From: Ochotona curzoniae
Lineage: Eukaryota; Chordata; Mammalia; Lagomorpha; Ochotonidae
NCBI RefSeq assembly: GCF_017591425.1
Contig: NW_024466599.1
Coordinates: forward strand, 23,660,001 to 23,724,000
Direction of reading: 5' to 3'
DNA length: 64,000 nt
A program made the translations under genes and the position numbers. Positions 32,189-43,760 of the stretch are shown piece after piece. The notes under the pieces were generated by a model. It saw only the letters and a program-made list of their open reading frames with translations, was not told the origin of the DNA and made no database searches. Within the stretch, counting starts at the first letter, position 1, and the number at the start of each line of letters is the position of its first letter.

Positions 32189-32686
32189 ATGTATATAAAG
32201 TACACCTGTAAGTGAAAAGTGTATATACTCACATGCATTATTTTGTTGAAGAGGGTTTTTAGCAATAATGAAACTGCTTTATAGTTTTGATTATCTGTTT
32301 ACTCATAACCATTGGTTTCCAATCTAACTTTCCCATAATCGGTAAAATAAACAAAATATGTGAACCAAGGATAAAAAGGAACCATTATGGTTGGTTTCTC
32401 CAGACCTTTGTTTTTATAGGTTTAAAGTCGATGGTCTCGTTTAAAGCAAAATGCCTAGTATTTAAGGTACCAGTTGGGATGCCTGTGTCCCAGATCAAGC
32501 ATATTTAGGTTTGATTTCCACTATGGCTCCTATGTAGGACCCTGCAAGGTGGCAGAGGATAGCTGGAGTGCTTATGAGTGCCTCATCTCTCCATTTGAAG
32601 AAAGATTTTTCACCACCCTTTTTAACAACCTCCTAGGGTGTTGTAAAGATCAGGACACATAATGCGTGTAAAGGTACTCTGTCAAG

Positions 32687-33010
32687 GGCCTGGCATGGTA
32701 GTGTGACAGTTAAAGTCCTTGACTTGCACACACTGGGATCCCATGTGGGCGCCGGTTCTGGTTTTGGCAGCCCCGCTTCCCATCCAGCTCCCTGCTTGAG
32801 GCCTGGGGAAACAGTTGAGGAAGTCCCGAGGCCTTGCAAACCTGCACCAGTGTGGGAGACCTGGAAGAGGCTCCTGGCTTTGGATTGGCTCAGCTCCAGC
32901 CGTTGTGGCCACTTGGGGAGTGAATCATCGGATGGAAGATCTTATTCTCTGTCTCTCCTCCTCTCTGTATATCTGACTTAACAATAAAAAAAGAAATCTT
33001 TTTAAAAAGT
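32687..33010 (+). mobile_element. lagomorph SINE, forward, full length
   Basis: 'gggcctggcatggtagtgtg', 'gatcccatgtgggcgccgg', 'tgaatcatcggatggaag', tail 'aacaataaaaaaagaaatc'. A well-preserved copy of the same subfamily as the 11740-12070 element ('gaatcatcggatggaag'). Confidence 0.92.
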
Positions 33011-33261
33011 TCTTTGTCAAAATTTTTAAATTAGGATTTGCAATTAACTAGAGTTTTCCAAATTTGTCTTACAATTCCAGATTTCCTGTGTATTACACAG
33101 CTATAAATGTTGGAGGCCTTAAACTTAATACTTAACTAAACATTCTGTCAAAAATTATCTAAATGAAAAAAGAATCTAAACAAGTGTAAATGACAGAATT
33201 CTTCGTATTATTGGCACTAAGTATAATAGGATTAATTCTGCTTTTCTTCTTTTTCTTTTTT

Positions 33262-33572
33262 TAAAGATTTTAAAAAGATTTATTTACTTGAAAGATTTTA
33301 CAAATAGGAGAATGAACAGATCTTCCATTTGTGTGTTTACTCCCCACATAGCTGCAATGGCCAGAGCTGAGCCGATCAGAAGCCAGGAGCTTCTTCTCAG
33401 TCTCCCACATGGGTGCAGGGTCTCAATGACTTGGGTCATCCTCCACTTCCTCCCTAGGCCATAAGCATCAGGGAGCTGGATAGAGGTGCAGCAGCTGGAC
33501 ATGAACCAATGCCCATAAGGGATGCCAGTGCTTCAAGATGGAGGATTGGCCTGTTGAGCCGTAGCACCAACC
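33262..33572 (-). mobile_element. lagomorph SINE, reverse, full length
   Basis: Tail 'aaagattttaaaaagattta', 'tactccccacatagctgc', 'agtctcccacatgggtgc', head 'gttgagccgtagcacc'. Faces the copy at 32687-33010 tail to tail. Confidence 0.9.
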
Positions 33573-33579
33573 CCTCGTT

Positions 33580-34180
33580 CTGCTGCATTGGCTGTTCTTT
33601 ACTTGTTTGAAAATAAGTAAGATTTAAAATATAAGGTGGGCCACATTAAGGCAATTTTAGAGAGAAATTCATACATTGGGTAGATGTAAATAAGTCAAAC
33701 CACAGATAGGCTTGCAAGGTTAGTTTAAAAAAAATAATTACTACAAGGAGACAAAAGGAAGACAAAAACTGACCTTAAAATAAAAAAGCATACTACTCAT
33801 TTGATAACCAAAATGTATTTTAACATAATTGAAGGCAAGTACAGAAAATAACTTGGCATTTATCAGGAAAAGGCTTGCTCCTAGCTACATCCAGTTTGGT
33901 TGAAGTGTAGACTCCTTTCTCAGATGAAGACACTCACCTTAGCTTTTTAAATGTCGCTAGCAATCATTTTGGAATTCATGTCCTCTGAGAATTTAAGTGG
34001 CATATTCATTGTTCCCTGGAGCATAAAGGAAATATCACTTGGGGGCATTTCATGAACACATGAAAAATAAAAGCAGAGAAAGAAGCTAGTTCTGCATCGA
34101 ATGAGATTCAATAAAATTTAACAACCAAAGGTGATTAGATCTTTGTCAAAACCTGACTCTTGACTGGATTCTATGTCAAA
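33580..34180. other. intergenic, no recognised element
   Basis: AT-rich sequence between two SINEs; nothing recognised. Confidence 0.4.
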
Positions 34181-34189
34181 TACCAGATT

Positions 34190-34450
34190 AAGAGCTGGTC
34201 CATGGTGTAGTATGCTAGGCCTCTGCCTGTAGCACCAGAAGCCCATTTGGTAAGGTTCCAGTTAAGTCCTGAATGTTCCACTTGTGGTCCAGTTCCCTGT
34301 CCTAAGGAGTCTCCTGGTTCCTGGCTTTGGACTCGTTCAGCTCCAGCTATTGCGACCATTTGGAAAGGAAACCCGCATATGGTTCACTCTGCCTCTCCTT
34401 ACTCTCTATAAATCTTCCTTCAAATAAAAATACTTTTAAAAAATATATTA
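34190..34450 (+). mobile_element. lagomorph SINE, forward, shortened
   Basis: 'gagctggtccatggtgtag', 'gttccaccttgtggtcc'-like middle, 'cagctccagctattgcgacc', 'ccttcaaataaaaatac'. The middle is deleted relative to full copies. Confidence 0.8.
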
Positions 34451-34849
34451 AAATATTAAAAAATTAAATCTGGCATTTTGCAGGAATCAGGTACATTGAA
34501 ATCTGGACTGCATGTTAAATAATATCCTGAATGAATGTTAATTCATTTTAGTGAGGTATTGATATTGTGGTCATGTAGGAGAATGTCTAATTTCAGAAGA
34601 GCCTGCCAAGTAGTTAGGGATGAAGTATCAACATTTTCAGGTTTCAAATGATCCAGTAGCAGTAGAACAGAGCAGAGACAGAAAACAAAGATGGCAAAAT
34701 ACTATGGACTGTGAGTAAAAGGCACTGTATATCCATTGCACTATTTTTTTTAACTGTTTGCTGAAGATTTGTAGTTTACACAAAAAAACAATGACAGAAA
34801 ATGGATCATTATTGTCATTAGACATCAGCAAAAACAAAAGCAACAACCA

Positions 34850-35118
34850 GGGGTAGGTATTTGGCTGAGCAGTTAAGATGCATTTAGGATGGCCACACCC
34901 TACATCAGAGTACCTGCTTTGGCACCTGGCTTCCTGTTGATGAAGAACTTGGAAGGCAGCAATGATGGCTCAATCGGTAGGTTCTTGAAACCATACTGGA
35001 CATGTGAATGGAATTTCTAGCTGTGCACTTCAGTCTGTCAGCTGAAGGCATTTGGAGATTCAGTGGATGGGAGCTCTTTTTCTATCAGATTCATAAGCAG
35101 GTGTTAAAAAAAAAATTA
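34850..35118 (+). mobile_element. old lagomorph SINE, forward
   Basis: 'ggggtaggtatttggctgag', 'cagttaagatgcatttagg', 'gaaggcatttggagattcag', then an A-rich tail at about 35106. Confidence 0.65.
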
Positions 35119-35124
35119 AACAAT

Positions 35125-35850
35125 GAGAATAAAAACCAAAACAGAACAAGTTCCCTCTGCAGAGAAACCACAAGAGACCTGACATTTTAGGAGAAATGAC
35201 CATCAGCATCAGAGACTGACCGGAGGGGTCGCAGGAAGGCATGAGTTGTAGAGAGGGATGCAGCAGCTGCAAAATAGTTAAAAACAAGAAAACACAAAGC
35301 AAGCAGCAACAAATGGGCTTCTCAGAGAGGGAGGGCAAACCCTCAGCAGCCCTTTGTTTACAGCAGCAGGGACAGGGACATACCAGCCGGTGGCAGGAAC
35401 TTCCTGGGCCTGGTGTGGTCTGAGAAGCAACAGAGCTGGGCACACAGGCAAGACAAATTTGCAAGAAACAATCTGTCTCTATCATAGCAGAGCGCTAAGG
35501 TCCCGACTGAGGGGGAAAATGCACAGCTTCTAGTCCACATCAGGATGTAAAAGCTACTTGAATTCACTCTTAAAATCTAGGAGCATAAAAGACGTCACCT
35601 GGCCTGGAGATTTATCCGCACTCCTTCCCTGCACAGATATTGGATAAAAGCTAAAAAAACAGTTAAAACTACAGGGAATACAAGAGAAAAAAAAAAGGCA
35701 TTAAATGTCGGGTGACTTCTCACAAGGAAACAAACAAAACTGCTACAGAGCATATGAAAATTGTTTCACCAAGAATTAAAGTTATTAATGAATTTTTGAT
35801 CCACAGAAACCATGATAATCATAAATGCTGTTTTAGGATATTTTACTGCA
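35125..35850. other. intergenic, possibly LINE-related
   Basis: Purine-rich sequence with 'aaaactacagggaatacaag' near an A-run at 35686-35696, which recalls a LINE-1 5' region but cannot be confirmed. Open frames on both strands (such as 35060-35485 on the - strand) have no recognised domain. Confidence 0.25.
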
Positions 35851-35858
35851 TAATAGAC

Positions 35859-36819
35859 TGCCCGAGTCCAGCTCTCGCCGAGTTCAGAGCTCGAGAGGGG
35901 TGTGTGGAGTCAGCAATGTGAAAAGGCACGGACACTGTCACTTGGTGCCCTCTTGTAACAGCTCAAGAAGAAGCTGTCCTTTTTATTTACTTAGACACAT
36001 CACAAACCTCTGCACAAACGTTCGATTTGACTATCTTTAACTTCAAAACTAAGCTGCATGCACAGATGTTTAATTAATTAATTTTTACTTTATGGTCAAC
36101 CAGGTCTTAAAGATAATTCCATAAGTTACTATAATCAGGTTCTTCAAAGCAAGCCGTTATTCATTCTTCAGAAGTAGCCATTAGGTGACAGCAAGGTCTC
36201 CAAGGCTAAGGCACAGGTGGGTACCTACTAATTAGTAATACATTTCCACTACATTTTATTTTCACAACTTATCACTTAATGGGTGAAACACATCAAAAGA
36301 GAAAAAGCATTAAGGTCCAAGACAAAAGTTTCAAACATTAAATCCCCCTTCAACTGCAGGCTCTACAACCTCATAAATAAACAATAACTAAAAGCATATC
36401 TCTGATATTAATAAAATCACCCTATTCTAGTAATTCTAGTAAGTCTTCTAGTTAAAAAAATTATGAAATCAGCTAAAACAGCTATATTTTCTATGCTCTA
36501 AAGAGTTACAAGGACAAGCTAATCTTTTGGGTCACAGTAATTATATTTTTTTGCCATAGCAGTTTCAGCTCATACTCCCACCACTTCCATTAGTTTGTAA
36601 GGTTCTTATCAAGCCATTTCCCAAAAGACAAGCTACATGTCTGGGCCAGATTCCAGGGCAAAGGGTAGGCACACAATAAGATGTCCAGAAAGGGAATGAG
36701 CTTAATTGTACTCCTGTGTGTAGTTAAGGGCCACTCACCAGGACATTATCAATAGCATTAACTCCCAAGCTCACATCAGTTACAAAAGCCATCTCACATG
36801 GGCAAACAACAATGCCTCA
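35859..36819 (-). mobile_element. probable solo LTR of a class II endogenous retrovirus
   Basis: Read on the - strand it starts TGAGGC and ends CGGGCA (TG...CA). An AATAAA signal lies about 125 bases before its 3' end (35982-35987), followed by an R/U5-like region rich in CTCGAG/GAGCTC-type sequence. It is about 961 bp long and has near-identical 6-bp flanks (atagac at 35853-35858, atagat at 36820-36825). These fit an ERVK-like solo LTR left by recombination. No gag, pol or env coding sequence lies beside it. Class assignment is from recalled LTR style and is uncertain. Confidence 0.5.
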
Positions 36820-37011
36820 ATAGATTACAGAATTCTTAGTAGTGGGGTACTTGAATGTCCGTGCAAAAAGGGGGATGAAACTGCATCAAAGTGGTCAGAG
36901 AGACATCTGCTGGGCCCTGCCAAACAGCAGGAGCTGTTCTCTTCACACTTTCATGTCATCCATATCTACTGCACAGACCTCAGCAACAGGCAATGAGTAC
37001 AATATCCTGTG

Positions 37012-37275
37012 GGGCAGTGTTATAGGACAGTGGATTAAGCCACGATTCCACATTGGAGTTTCTGTTTGAGTTCCAGCTAACCTGTTTCCAGTCTGGCTCA
37101 CTGCTAATATACCTGTGGAGGTAAGTAGAAGGTAACTCCAAAGTCTTGTGGGAAACTAGGATGGAGTTCTTGATACTGGGTTCAGCATGTTCTAACTCTG
37201 GCTATTGAGATCATTTATGTGGTTAAACCATTGGGCGGAAGAGTCTTTGACTATGGCTTTCAAATAAATCCTAGA
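37012..37275 (+). mobile_element. old lagomorph SINE, forward
   Basis: 'ggggcagtgttataggac', 'ttgagttccagctaacctg', 'ctctggctattgagatcat', 'ggctttcaaataaatcc'. Confidence 0.75.
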
Positions 37276-37287
37276 AAATGACACAAG

Positions 37288-37640
37288 GGCTCAGTGTGAT
37301 AGCCTAAGTGGCTAAATCCTCACCTTGCAACCACTGGGATCCTATATATTTGCCTTGCATGCACAGGGATCCCATATGGGCTCCAGTTCCTGGCTGTTCC
37401 ATTTCCCATCCAGCTACCTGCTTATGGCCTGAGAAAGTAGTAGAGGATGGCCCAACACCTTAGGACTCTGCACTTGTATGGCAGACCTGGAAGAAGCTCT
37501 TGACTTTTGGCTTTGGATTGGCTCAGCTCTGGCCATTATAGCCACTTACTGAGTAAACTAGCAGACAGAAAAGCTTTCCGTCTGTCCTCTCTGTATATTT
37601 GCCTTTCCAATAAAAATAAAGCTTTTAAAAATATGGGGAA
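37288..37640 (+). mobile_element. lagomorph SINE, forward, full length with internal duplication
   Basis: 'gggctcagtgtgatagcc', then two successive versions of the head-body junction ('actgggatcctatatat' and 'acagggatcccatatggg'), and the tail 'tttccaataaaaataaagc'. Confidence 0.9.
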
Positions 37641-37644
37641 ATAT

Positions 37645-38260
37645 GACCAGGCAAAAGAAACAAATAAAACACTAGTTATAAATGTAGCATCGCATGAAAT
37701 TACATTCAAGGCAAATAGCACAAATTTAAGAGCAAAAGCAGGCCCATTTTAATGCTAAACGATACAGTTTACAATGAAATGTCTCTATGAATATCTTTGC
37801 ACCAAATTACAGAGCATCATTTATTATACATAAAATATAGCTGATTCAAGGGTAAGAATAGAAACATACTAATGGGATATAACATGTATTTCTCCTTCAC
37901 TCATGAAATAACCAAGTACATAAATAAGGTGTTATTCCTGTGCTATTCAATATAATAGTCACCGGCTAAATGAGGTTATTGAGCACTTGAAACATGGCTA
38001 GTCCAAACTGACATGTGCCATAAGAACAGGACATGCCAAATTATGACATTTATTATCATTTTACATTGATTACTTGCTGTGATAACAATTTTATATATAA
38101 TAGGTTAAATAAAATTTTATCTCTCAAAAATTTTTTTTCTTTATATGGCCACCTTAAATTTAAAAGTGCACTTGTGGCTAACACTGTATTTTCATTGAAC
38201 CATGGACTACTCTAGAAGAACTGAATAATTTATTAACAAGGTAGCTGTACATAATTATCA
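37645..38260. other. intergenic, no recognised element
   Basis: AT-rich intergenic sequence. Confidence 0.4.
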
Positions 38261-38264
38261 CAGT

Positions 38265-38387
38265 TAACACATACACAGTATTTATTTCATTCTAGACATT
38301 GTTCTAAATGTTTTCCACATAGGAATCAATGTAATCCTAGCAATAACTCAGAAAGGTAGATGCTATTATTATAGTCATTTTACTATT
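38265..38387 (+). repeat. MIR SINE, 5' part (split by insertion)
   Basis: 'tatttatttcattctagac', 'caatgtaatcctagcaata' and 'tattatagtcattttacta' are the first part of a MIR. The 'cattttac|agatgagg' core is broken here by a reversed SINE and resumes at 38698. Confidence 0.75.
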
Positions 38388-38697
38388 TTTTTTTAAAGAT
38401 TTCTTTATTTTTATTTGAATGGCAGGTATTAGAGAAGGAGAGACAAAAAAAGAGGTCTTCCATCTGCTGGTTCACTCCCCAAATGGGTGCAACAGAGCTA
38501 GGCCAATCTGAAGCCAGAAACCGGGAGCTTCTTTCTAGGTCTCTCTTTGGGGAGCAGGGTCTCACGGCTTTGTGCTATCCTCTGCTACTTTCCTAGGTCA
38601 TAAGCAGGGAGCTGGACCAGAAGTGGAGCAGTTGGGACTTGAAACCATGGACAAATGAGAAGTTGGCGCTGTAAGTGGAAGATCAGTTTGCTACACT
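38388..38697 (-). mobile_element. lagomorph SINE, reverse, inserted in a MIR
   Basis: Tail 'aaagatttctttatttttat', 'ggttcactccccaaatggg', 'taagcagggagctggacc', head near 'gaagatcagtttgctac'. Flanks share 'actattt'. Confidence 0.85.
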
Positions 38698-38820
38698 ATT
38701 TAAAAGATGAGGAAACAGGCACAGAGAGATGATATAAATTTAATAAGATCACAATAGTGAATCGGATTTTGGTTCCTACTGATCTGGCTCCAGAGTCTGA
38801 TGTTACAACTGGGAAGTAGA
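38698..38820 (+). repeat. MIR SINE, 3' part (split by insertion)
   Basis: 'tttaaaagatgaggaaacag', 'gcacagagagatgatataa' and 'ctggctccagagtctgatg' continue the MIR interrupted at 38387. Confidence 0.75.
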
Positions 38821-38997
38821 CAGACTGAACTTACCCTTCTGAAAGCTGAACCTCGTCTTCTGTTTTTGCGAACATTCACAAAAATGGATCCTGTTAGAAA
38901 AAGCACTAAATTTCAAAAACTAGATCTAGTAGATAAAATTATATATTGCTGCTGTAAAATTACAACTTCATAGCAAAAAGTAGAAAGTACCAGGGTA

Positions 38998-39275
38998 TTC
39001 ACTGAGGCATAGCAGGCAGAACATTCCATAGGCATAACAGTTCAAGTTCCAGTTACTCTGCATTTGATCCAGCTCCCTGTTAATGCTACTGTCAAAACTA
39101 ACACAAGATTTTTCAAGCGCTTGGGCCCCTGCGCCAATGTGGAAGACCCAGAAGCTCCTGGCTTTTGTCTGGCTGCTGTTGTTATTTGGGGGAGGGAATC
39201 AGACACAAGTGCTCTGTTTCCAACTCTCTCTACTTATGCCTTTCAAGTAAGAAAATAAATCTAAACAACTTTTGC
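38998..39275 (+). mobile_element. lagomorph SINE, forward, worn
   Basis: 'cataacagttcaagttcc', 'cttgggcccctgcgccaatg', 'gcctttcaagtaagaaaat'. Confidence 0.8.
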
Positions 39276-39807
39276 ACGAGACAGGAAGTTGAAATTGAAG
39301 AATGCATAGCAAATGATCACGAAAATACAGCATATCCCAGCTACCAGATACAGTATAAGTACTTTTCAGAGAAAAAGTGACAGTCTTAAATATTAGTAAA
39401 ATAACAGAAAGCCATTATTTGACTTAAATCTACGTTGAAAATAACCAACTGCAATTGTTGAAGAAATACTGTTTGAAGTTATCATGTTCAGATTGTTGCA
39501 CTACAAAGTTTTATCAAAGTGTAGACAACTTCAGTATATTTTGTCTAAGATAAGAAGATAGGAAAGTCTATCACCACCATCATGACTTTCGGATATTAGG
39601 ATAAAGAAAAAGAAATCAAAAAAAGAACTGAGATATAAATGTTTTAGGTAGGCAAAATTATTACTATTGTATGATCCTATACTTAGAAACCAAACAAAAC
39701 CAATAAAACTTTCTACAAATAATAACAAAAATCAGTGATACAGGCAATAAATAGACAAAAACAGTCATGCTAAACAAAGACAACAACTCAAAAACATAAG
39801 AGATTTC

Positions 39808-40070
39808 AGGGGCCAATGTTGTGGCTCTACAGGCTAACCCTCTGCCTTGTGCCACTGGCATCCCATATGGGTATTGGTTCATTGTCCCAGCTACTCTACT
39901 TTCAATCCAGCTCCCTGCTTATGACCTGGGAAGGCAGCGGTGGATGGTCAAAGTTCTTGGGACCCTGCACCCACATAGGACACCCAGCAGAGGCTCCGGG
40001 ATCTCAGCTTTGGATCAGCTCAGCTCCAGCCATTATGTCCATTTGGGCAGTGAGCCAGCAAACAGAAGAC

Positions 40071-40111
<41 letters not shown>

Positions 40112-40118
40112 TTCTGCC
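39808..40118 (+). mobile_element. lagomorph SINE, first unit of a dimer
   Basis: 'caggggccaatgttgtggc', 'ggcatcccatatgggtattg', 'cagtgagccagcaaacag', a pure CT tract, then 'tttctgcctttccc', where it runs straight into a second SINE body. Confidence 0.92.
40073..40109. repeat. (CT)n microsatellite
   Basis: About 18 CT units in the CT-rich zone of the first SINE unit. Confidence 0.9.
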
Positions 40119-40352
40119 TTTCCCATCCATCTCCCTGCTTGTGGCCTGGGAGGGCAGTAAAGGATGGTCCAAAGGTAGGACCCTGCACCAATGTAGCAGA
40201 CTGGGAGGAAGCTCCCGGCTCCTGGCTACAGATCAGCTCAGCTTTTTCCATTGCAGCCACTTGGTGAGTGAATCAGCAGACAGAAGATCTTTCTCTCTGT
40301 CTCTCCCCCTCTATACCTGCCTGTCCAATAAAAAAAATCTTTAAAAAAAATG
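40119..40352 (+). mobile_element. lagomorph SINE, second unit of a dimer (no head)
   Basis: Resumes inside the element at 'tcccatccatctccctgc' and continues to 'gtccaataaaaaaaatc'. The tRNA-like head is missing. The join uses the shared 'tttccc' at 40119-40124. Confidence 0.9.
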
Positions 40353-40359
40353 TAAAACT

Positions 40360-41120
40360 GCAACTGATAAAACACAATATTACAAATACAGGCACAGATA
40401 AAAATTGAAAAACAAATCTACCAAAAAAAAAGCAATATGTAATTAAGTATATAATGAAGCAGTTATCTCACATCCTTTCAGAAAAAAGATACTGAATAGA
40501 TACATGGTTTAACTGGCTAGTGTTCTTATAATGAATTTGGACATACACCCCAAAACTTGCATGATAATTTCTGAATCAATAAATGATTTACATGAAAAAA
40601 TAACAGGACCATAATATGAACTATGGGAAAAGTAAATTATCATCTTGGGCAGAGGACGTCTAAATGTTACACAGCACCCAGATATCATAAGAGAAGACTC
40701 ATCCCAGCAAAAACGTAATGAAAAGACAAACAATACGTGTAAATCATATCATACACTCAGAGTAAACTGGCCCACACTCTATAGAGCTATATATTCCTAG
40801 AAATTCACCATCCTGGTTTCAAATAAAATGGGCAAAGAAACTTAACACCCAATTCACGCTAAAATCCAAGGCATTCAGTAAACTATGTTTCCTCTTTCAA
40901 TGAAAAAGAAATAAAGCTTAAAACTTTATTGTGGTAACAACTGTATTCAGTGGACTCAAAAGCTCTTAGCACAGTGTGAGGAATAGATATTTTCTTCTTA
41001 CATCACTATTGGGAATATTAATTTGTGAACCATGAGGAGCATTTTGGCAATTTCTATCAAAATCAGAAATAAACTTCCCTAATGATCTAACACTTCCACA
41101 ATTAGATAATGATGACAAGC
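40360..41120. other. intergenic, no recognised element
   Basis: AT-rich sequence; nothing recognised. Confidence 0.4.
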
Positions 41121-41124
41121 AGTA

Positions 41125-41345
41125 GAAATAGCAGTAAATATTGGTTAGTGTTTATTATATTTCTGTTGTTAAATTCTAAGGAGCTGACATAGGGAAGTAC
41201 ACTTAAACTCGGTACAAATGCCAGAGTTTATACTGTTGAGCAACCTGAGGCACAGAGAATTAACAGTTCGTAAAATGCGGAGCCAGGGTTCAAATCCCAG
41301 GAACTGATGTCCACAACTCAAGCTCTTTCTTATAACCCCTCGACA
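41125..41345 (+). repeat. MIR SINE
   Basis: 'gcaacctgaggcacagagaa', 'gcggagccagggttcaaatc' and 'caagctctttcttataac' match the MIR core and 3' end. Confidence 0.75.
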
Positions 41346-41349
41346 ACAT

Positions 41350-43100
41350 TTGGATGTTAGAAAAATATAAAATAAATCAAGGTTTTCCTAATAGCATTAT
41401 TTGGAAAAGGCAAGCTGGAAAGAATGGAAACCCATCAGTACAGTTCCAATTACTAAGTAATTCAGGTGTTAAAAAAGAAATTGATGCTGCAAGGTCTGTA
41501 AGATCACATTTTAAATAAAAACCAATGCATAAAATATATATCATTGGCCATTATTTGTATATAGATAAGGAGAAAATGAACATACCTATTGCCTTTGTTT
41601 AAAATATAGCTGAAAAAAATAACATTTAGCTCTAAATGTCTACCAAAGAATTACATGGCTGAAGTGCAAAAGCATGACAAATAATTTAATGGATAGCTTT
41701 TCTGTTGTTTTTTGAGTTTTGCACTATGTTTTACCTCTTCAAAAATTAAATATCAGAATGATATGGGTCCTCTTCAGGTTCTAGCTCACAGTGGAAGAAA
41801 TCTGTCTCAAAACGTAACAAATGTATGACTTGATTGCTGAAGAATAGAGCTACTCTTTAGAGTCATTTAGTAAGACAGAAAAATCCCCAAGCCAGTCATT
41901 AAAATTGAGAAAAGCTGATTTAAAGAATGTCCAGTACAATCCTCTTTCCAGTACCTCACATCCAACAGTCTAGTTTTTTCCCTATTGCTAAAATAACTTT
42001 GAAGGTGGTGTGCTCTACAAATTCATGTGGAAGGGGCTGCTTTCTTGAAAGGGGCCTATCTGGTATATAATATACAGAGAAATCTCTCCTTAGCCTAGGA
42101 TAGTGCATATGATGAAGTATCTCAGATACACATGAAGAATTTACCAAGTTATGGACTTCAGGCCTCGTGTTGACCTGCACATTTTTACAGTAAGACACAA
42201 TGTTTCATCATACATTTAAATAAGTTGTTTGCTGTAAGATAAAAAGAGTATTGACTGTGTTTGGAGGATTTAGTATTTCACGACAAGAACTGGTAAGAGA
42301 GGTTTTAATAATCACCTGTTTGCATAAAGACTTTTTTAAATAAATGAAATAGTTGATTTCTTTGTCAGGTTTATCCAATTTATCTTGGCCAATTTCAATT
42401 TTCATAAAATATTCTGGTTAAATTGAAAACAATCCACACTAGCTAAACTATCCTGCTTTCTTTGTTTTTAAGTAAAGAGTAGTCCAGAAGTACCATTTGA
42501 TTCTCGAGGTCAGAAAATATTTAAAGGGCTAGAATGCTTTGAATAGATGCAAAACAGGCTGCCCCGAGGCAGTATTTTGTCTCTTTGGCACCTGAAGAGG
42601 AGGGATGAGTTATGAAGCTTTGTAAAATAGGAAATGCTCTTTTCTCTGTTGGGTTTGGAAAAGAATACCTGTGAAAGACAAGGATCAGATTTGGAAGTTA
42701 CTTCCTTCACTTCAACTTGCCCATCCAAGCAGCCTATCTGTGAAAATGGTCTTAGGTACAATTGTTTATTCCATTTTGGATTCTGTTTAGAGTTCCATTT
42801 TGTAATAAGCAACTATGGTAAGGAACAGGCATTATTCTATCTTTGATTATATTGTGGATTTAAAAGAAAGAGAGCTCAATTAAGAGGAATATTCTCAAAA
42901 AATATAAAAAGAATTTCGTAACACAAGCCAACAAGGAGTCTTTCAATATTCAATTCACTCCCTTTGTTGTCCTTGCCAATCCTGTTACAAAACTGCTGTT
43001 GTCTAGTCACACATGAAATAATACGGACAAAGACTTTCCTATTTGAAAAAAGCTAGAATTCAAAAAGGCTCTTAGCATCTTCCCATATGAGTTCTGTAGG
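41350..43100. other. intergenic, no recognised element
   Basis: No convincing gene. Short ORFs of 65-100 codons at 41956-42846 show no domain. Confidence 0.4.
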
Positions 43101-43107
43101 CATGGGA

Positions 43108-43425
43108 ATTTGGAATATTTTAGGCTGCTTCAGAAAGTTATAGGAGTGCTACATCCTATACAGGCACTAGTTTATGTTCCTGCTGCTCCATTTCCCATTC
43201 AGAATCCTGCTTATGGCCTGGCAAAGGAGAAGAAGATGGCCCAAGAATTTGGGACCCTGTTCCCACTTGAGGGACCCAGAAGAAGGTCCTGGTTTCTGGC
43301 TTCAGGTCAGCTCAGCTCCACCTTTTGTTTGGGGAATGAAGCAGCAGGTGAATGCCTTCCCCTTCTCTCTCTCTGTAAAGTCTGCCTTTTAAATAAACCT
43401 GTAAATAAATATTTTTGTTAAAGTG
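43108..43425 (+). mobile_element. lagomorph SINE, forward
   Basis: 'tacaggcactagtttatg', 'ttcccattcagaatcctgc', 'cacttgagggacccagaag', 'gccttttaaataaacctg'. Confidence 0.85.
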
Positions 43426-43525
43426 TGTGTCTGTGTGCATGTATTAGGAGTACTACGTGCTTTGTAACTTTTGTTCCAAAGCTGAATCAGAAGAAGTGGC
43501 GTTGCCCTCCCTGATATTCTGTTTA

Positions 43526-43551
43526 GGGCGGGGGGGAGGGGGGGGAGAGGG
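43526..43551 (+). promoter_or_regulatory. potential G-quadruplex motif
   Basis: Four G-runs (3, 7, 8 and 3 G) separated by loops of 1, 1 and 3 bases on the + strand. Sequence-level motif only. Confidence 0.5.
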
Positions 43552-43604
43552 TTACAGAGAATTAATTCCTTCTGTGTTGATATTAGCTAACCACCGACAG
43601 CATT

Positions 43605-43760
43605 CGAGGTGGTATACCCTGCAGAAGGCATTTTATACAGATTATTATACTTAATCCTCACAGCTTTTCTAAGAATCTGAGAACTACCCTGGTTTAATAG
43701 ATTAGAAGGTTACGGTTTAAATAATTGCTTATGGGAACATAGCATTCTAGAGTTCTGAAT
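43605..43760 (+). repeat. MIR SINE fragment
   Basis: 'attatacttaatcctcacag' and 'ctggtttaatagattagaag' fit the MIR middle. Confidence 0.5.

Noticed and set aside
35060..35485. 141-codon open frame on the - strand, Cys/Leu/Ser-rich
   Set aside because: No domain recognised, and the surrounding DNA looks repeat-derived.
39816..40344. 114-148 codon open frames on the + strand
   Set aside because: They lie wholly inside the SINE dimer; the Ser-Leu run is the CT microsatellite translated.
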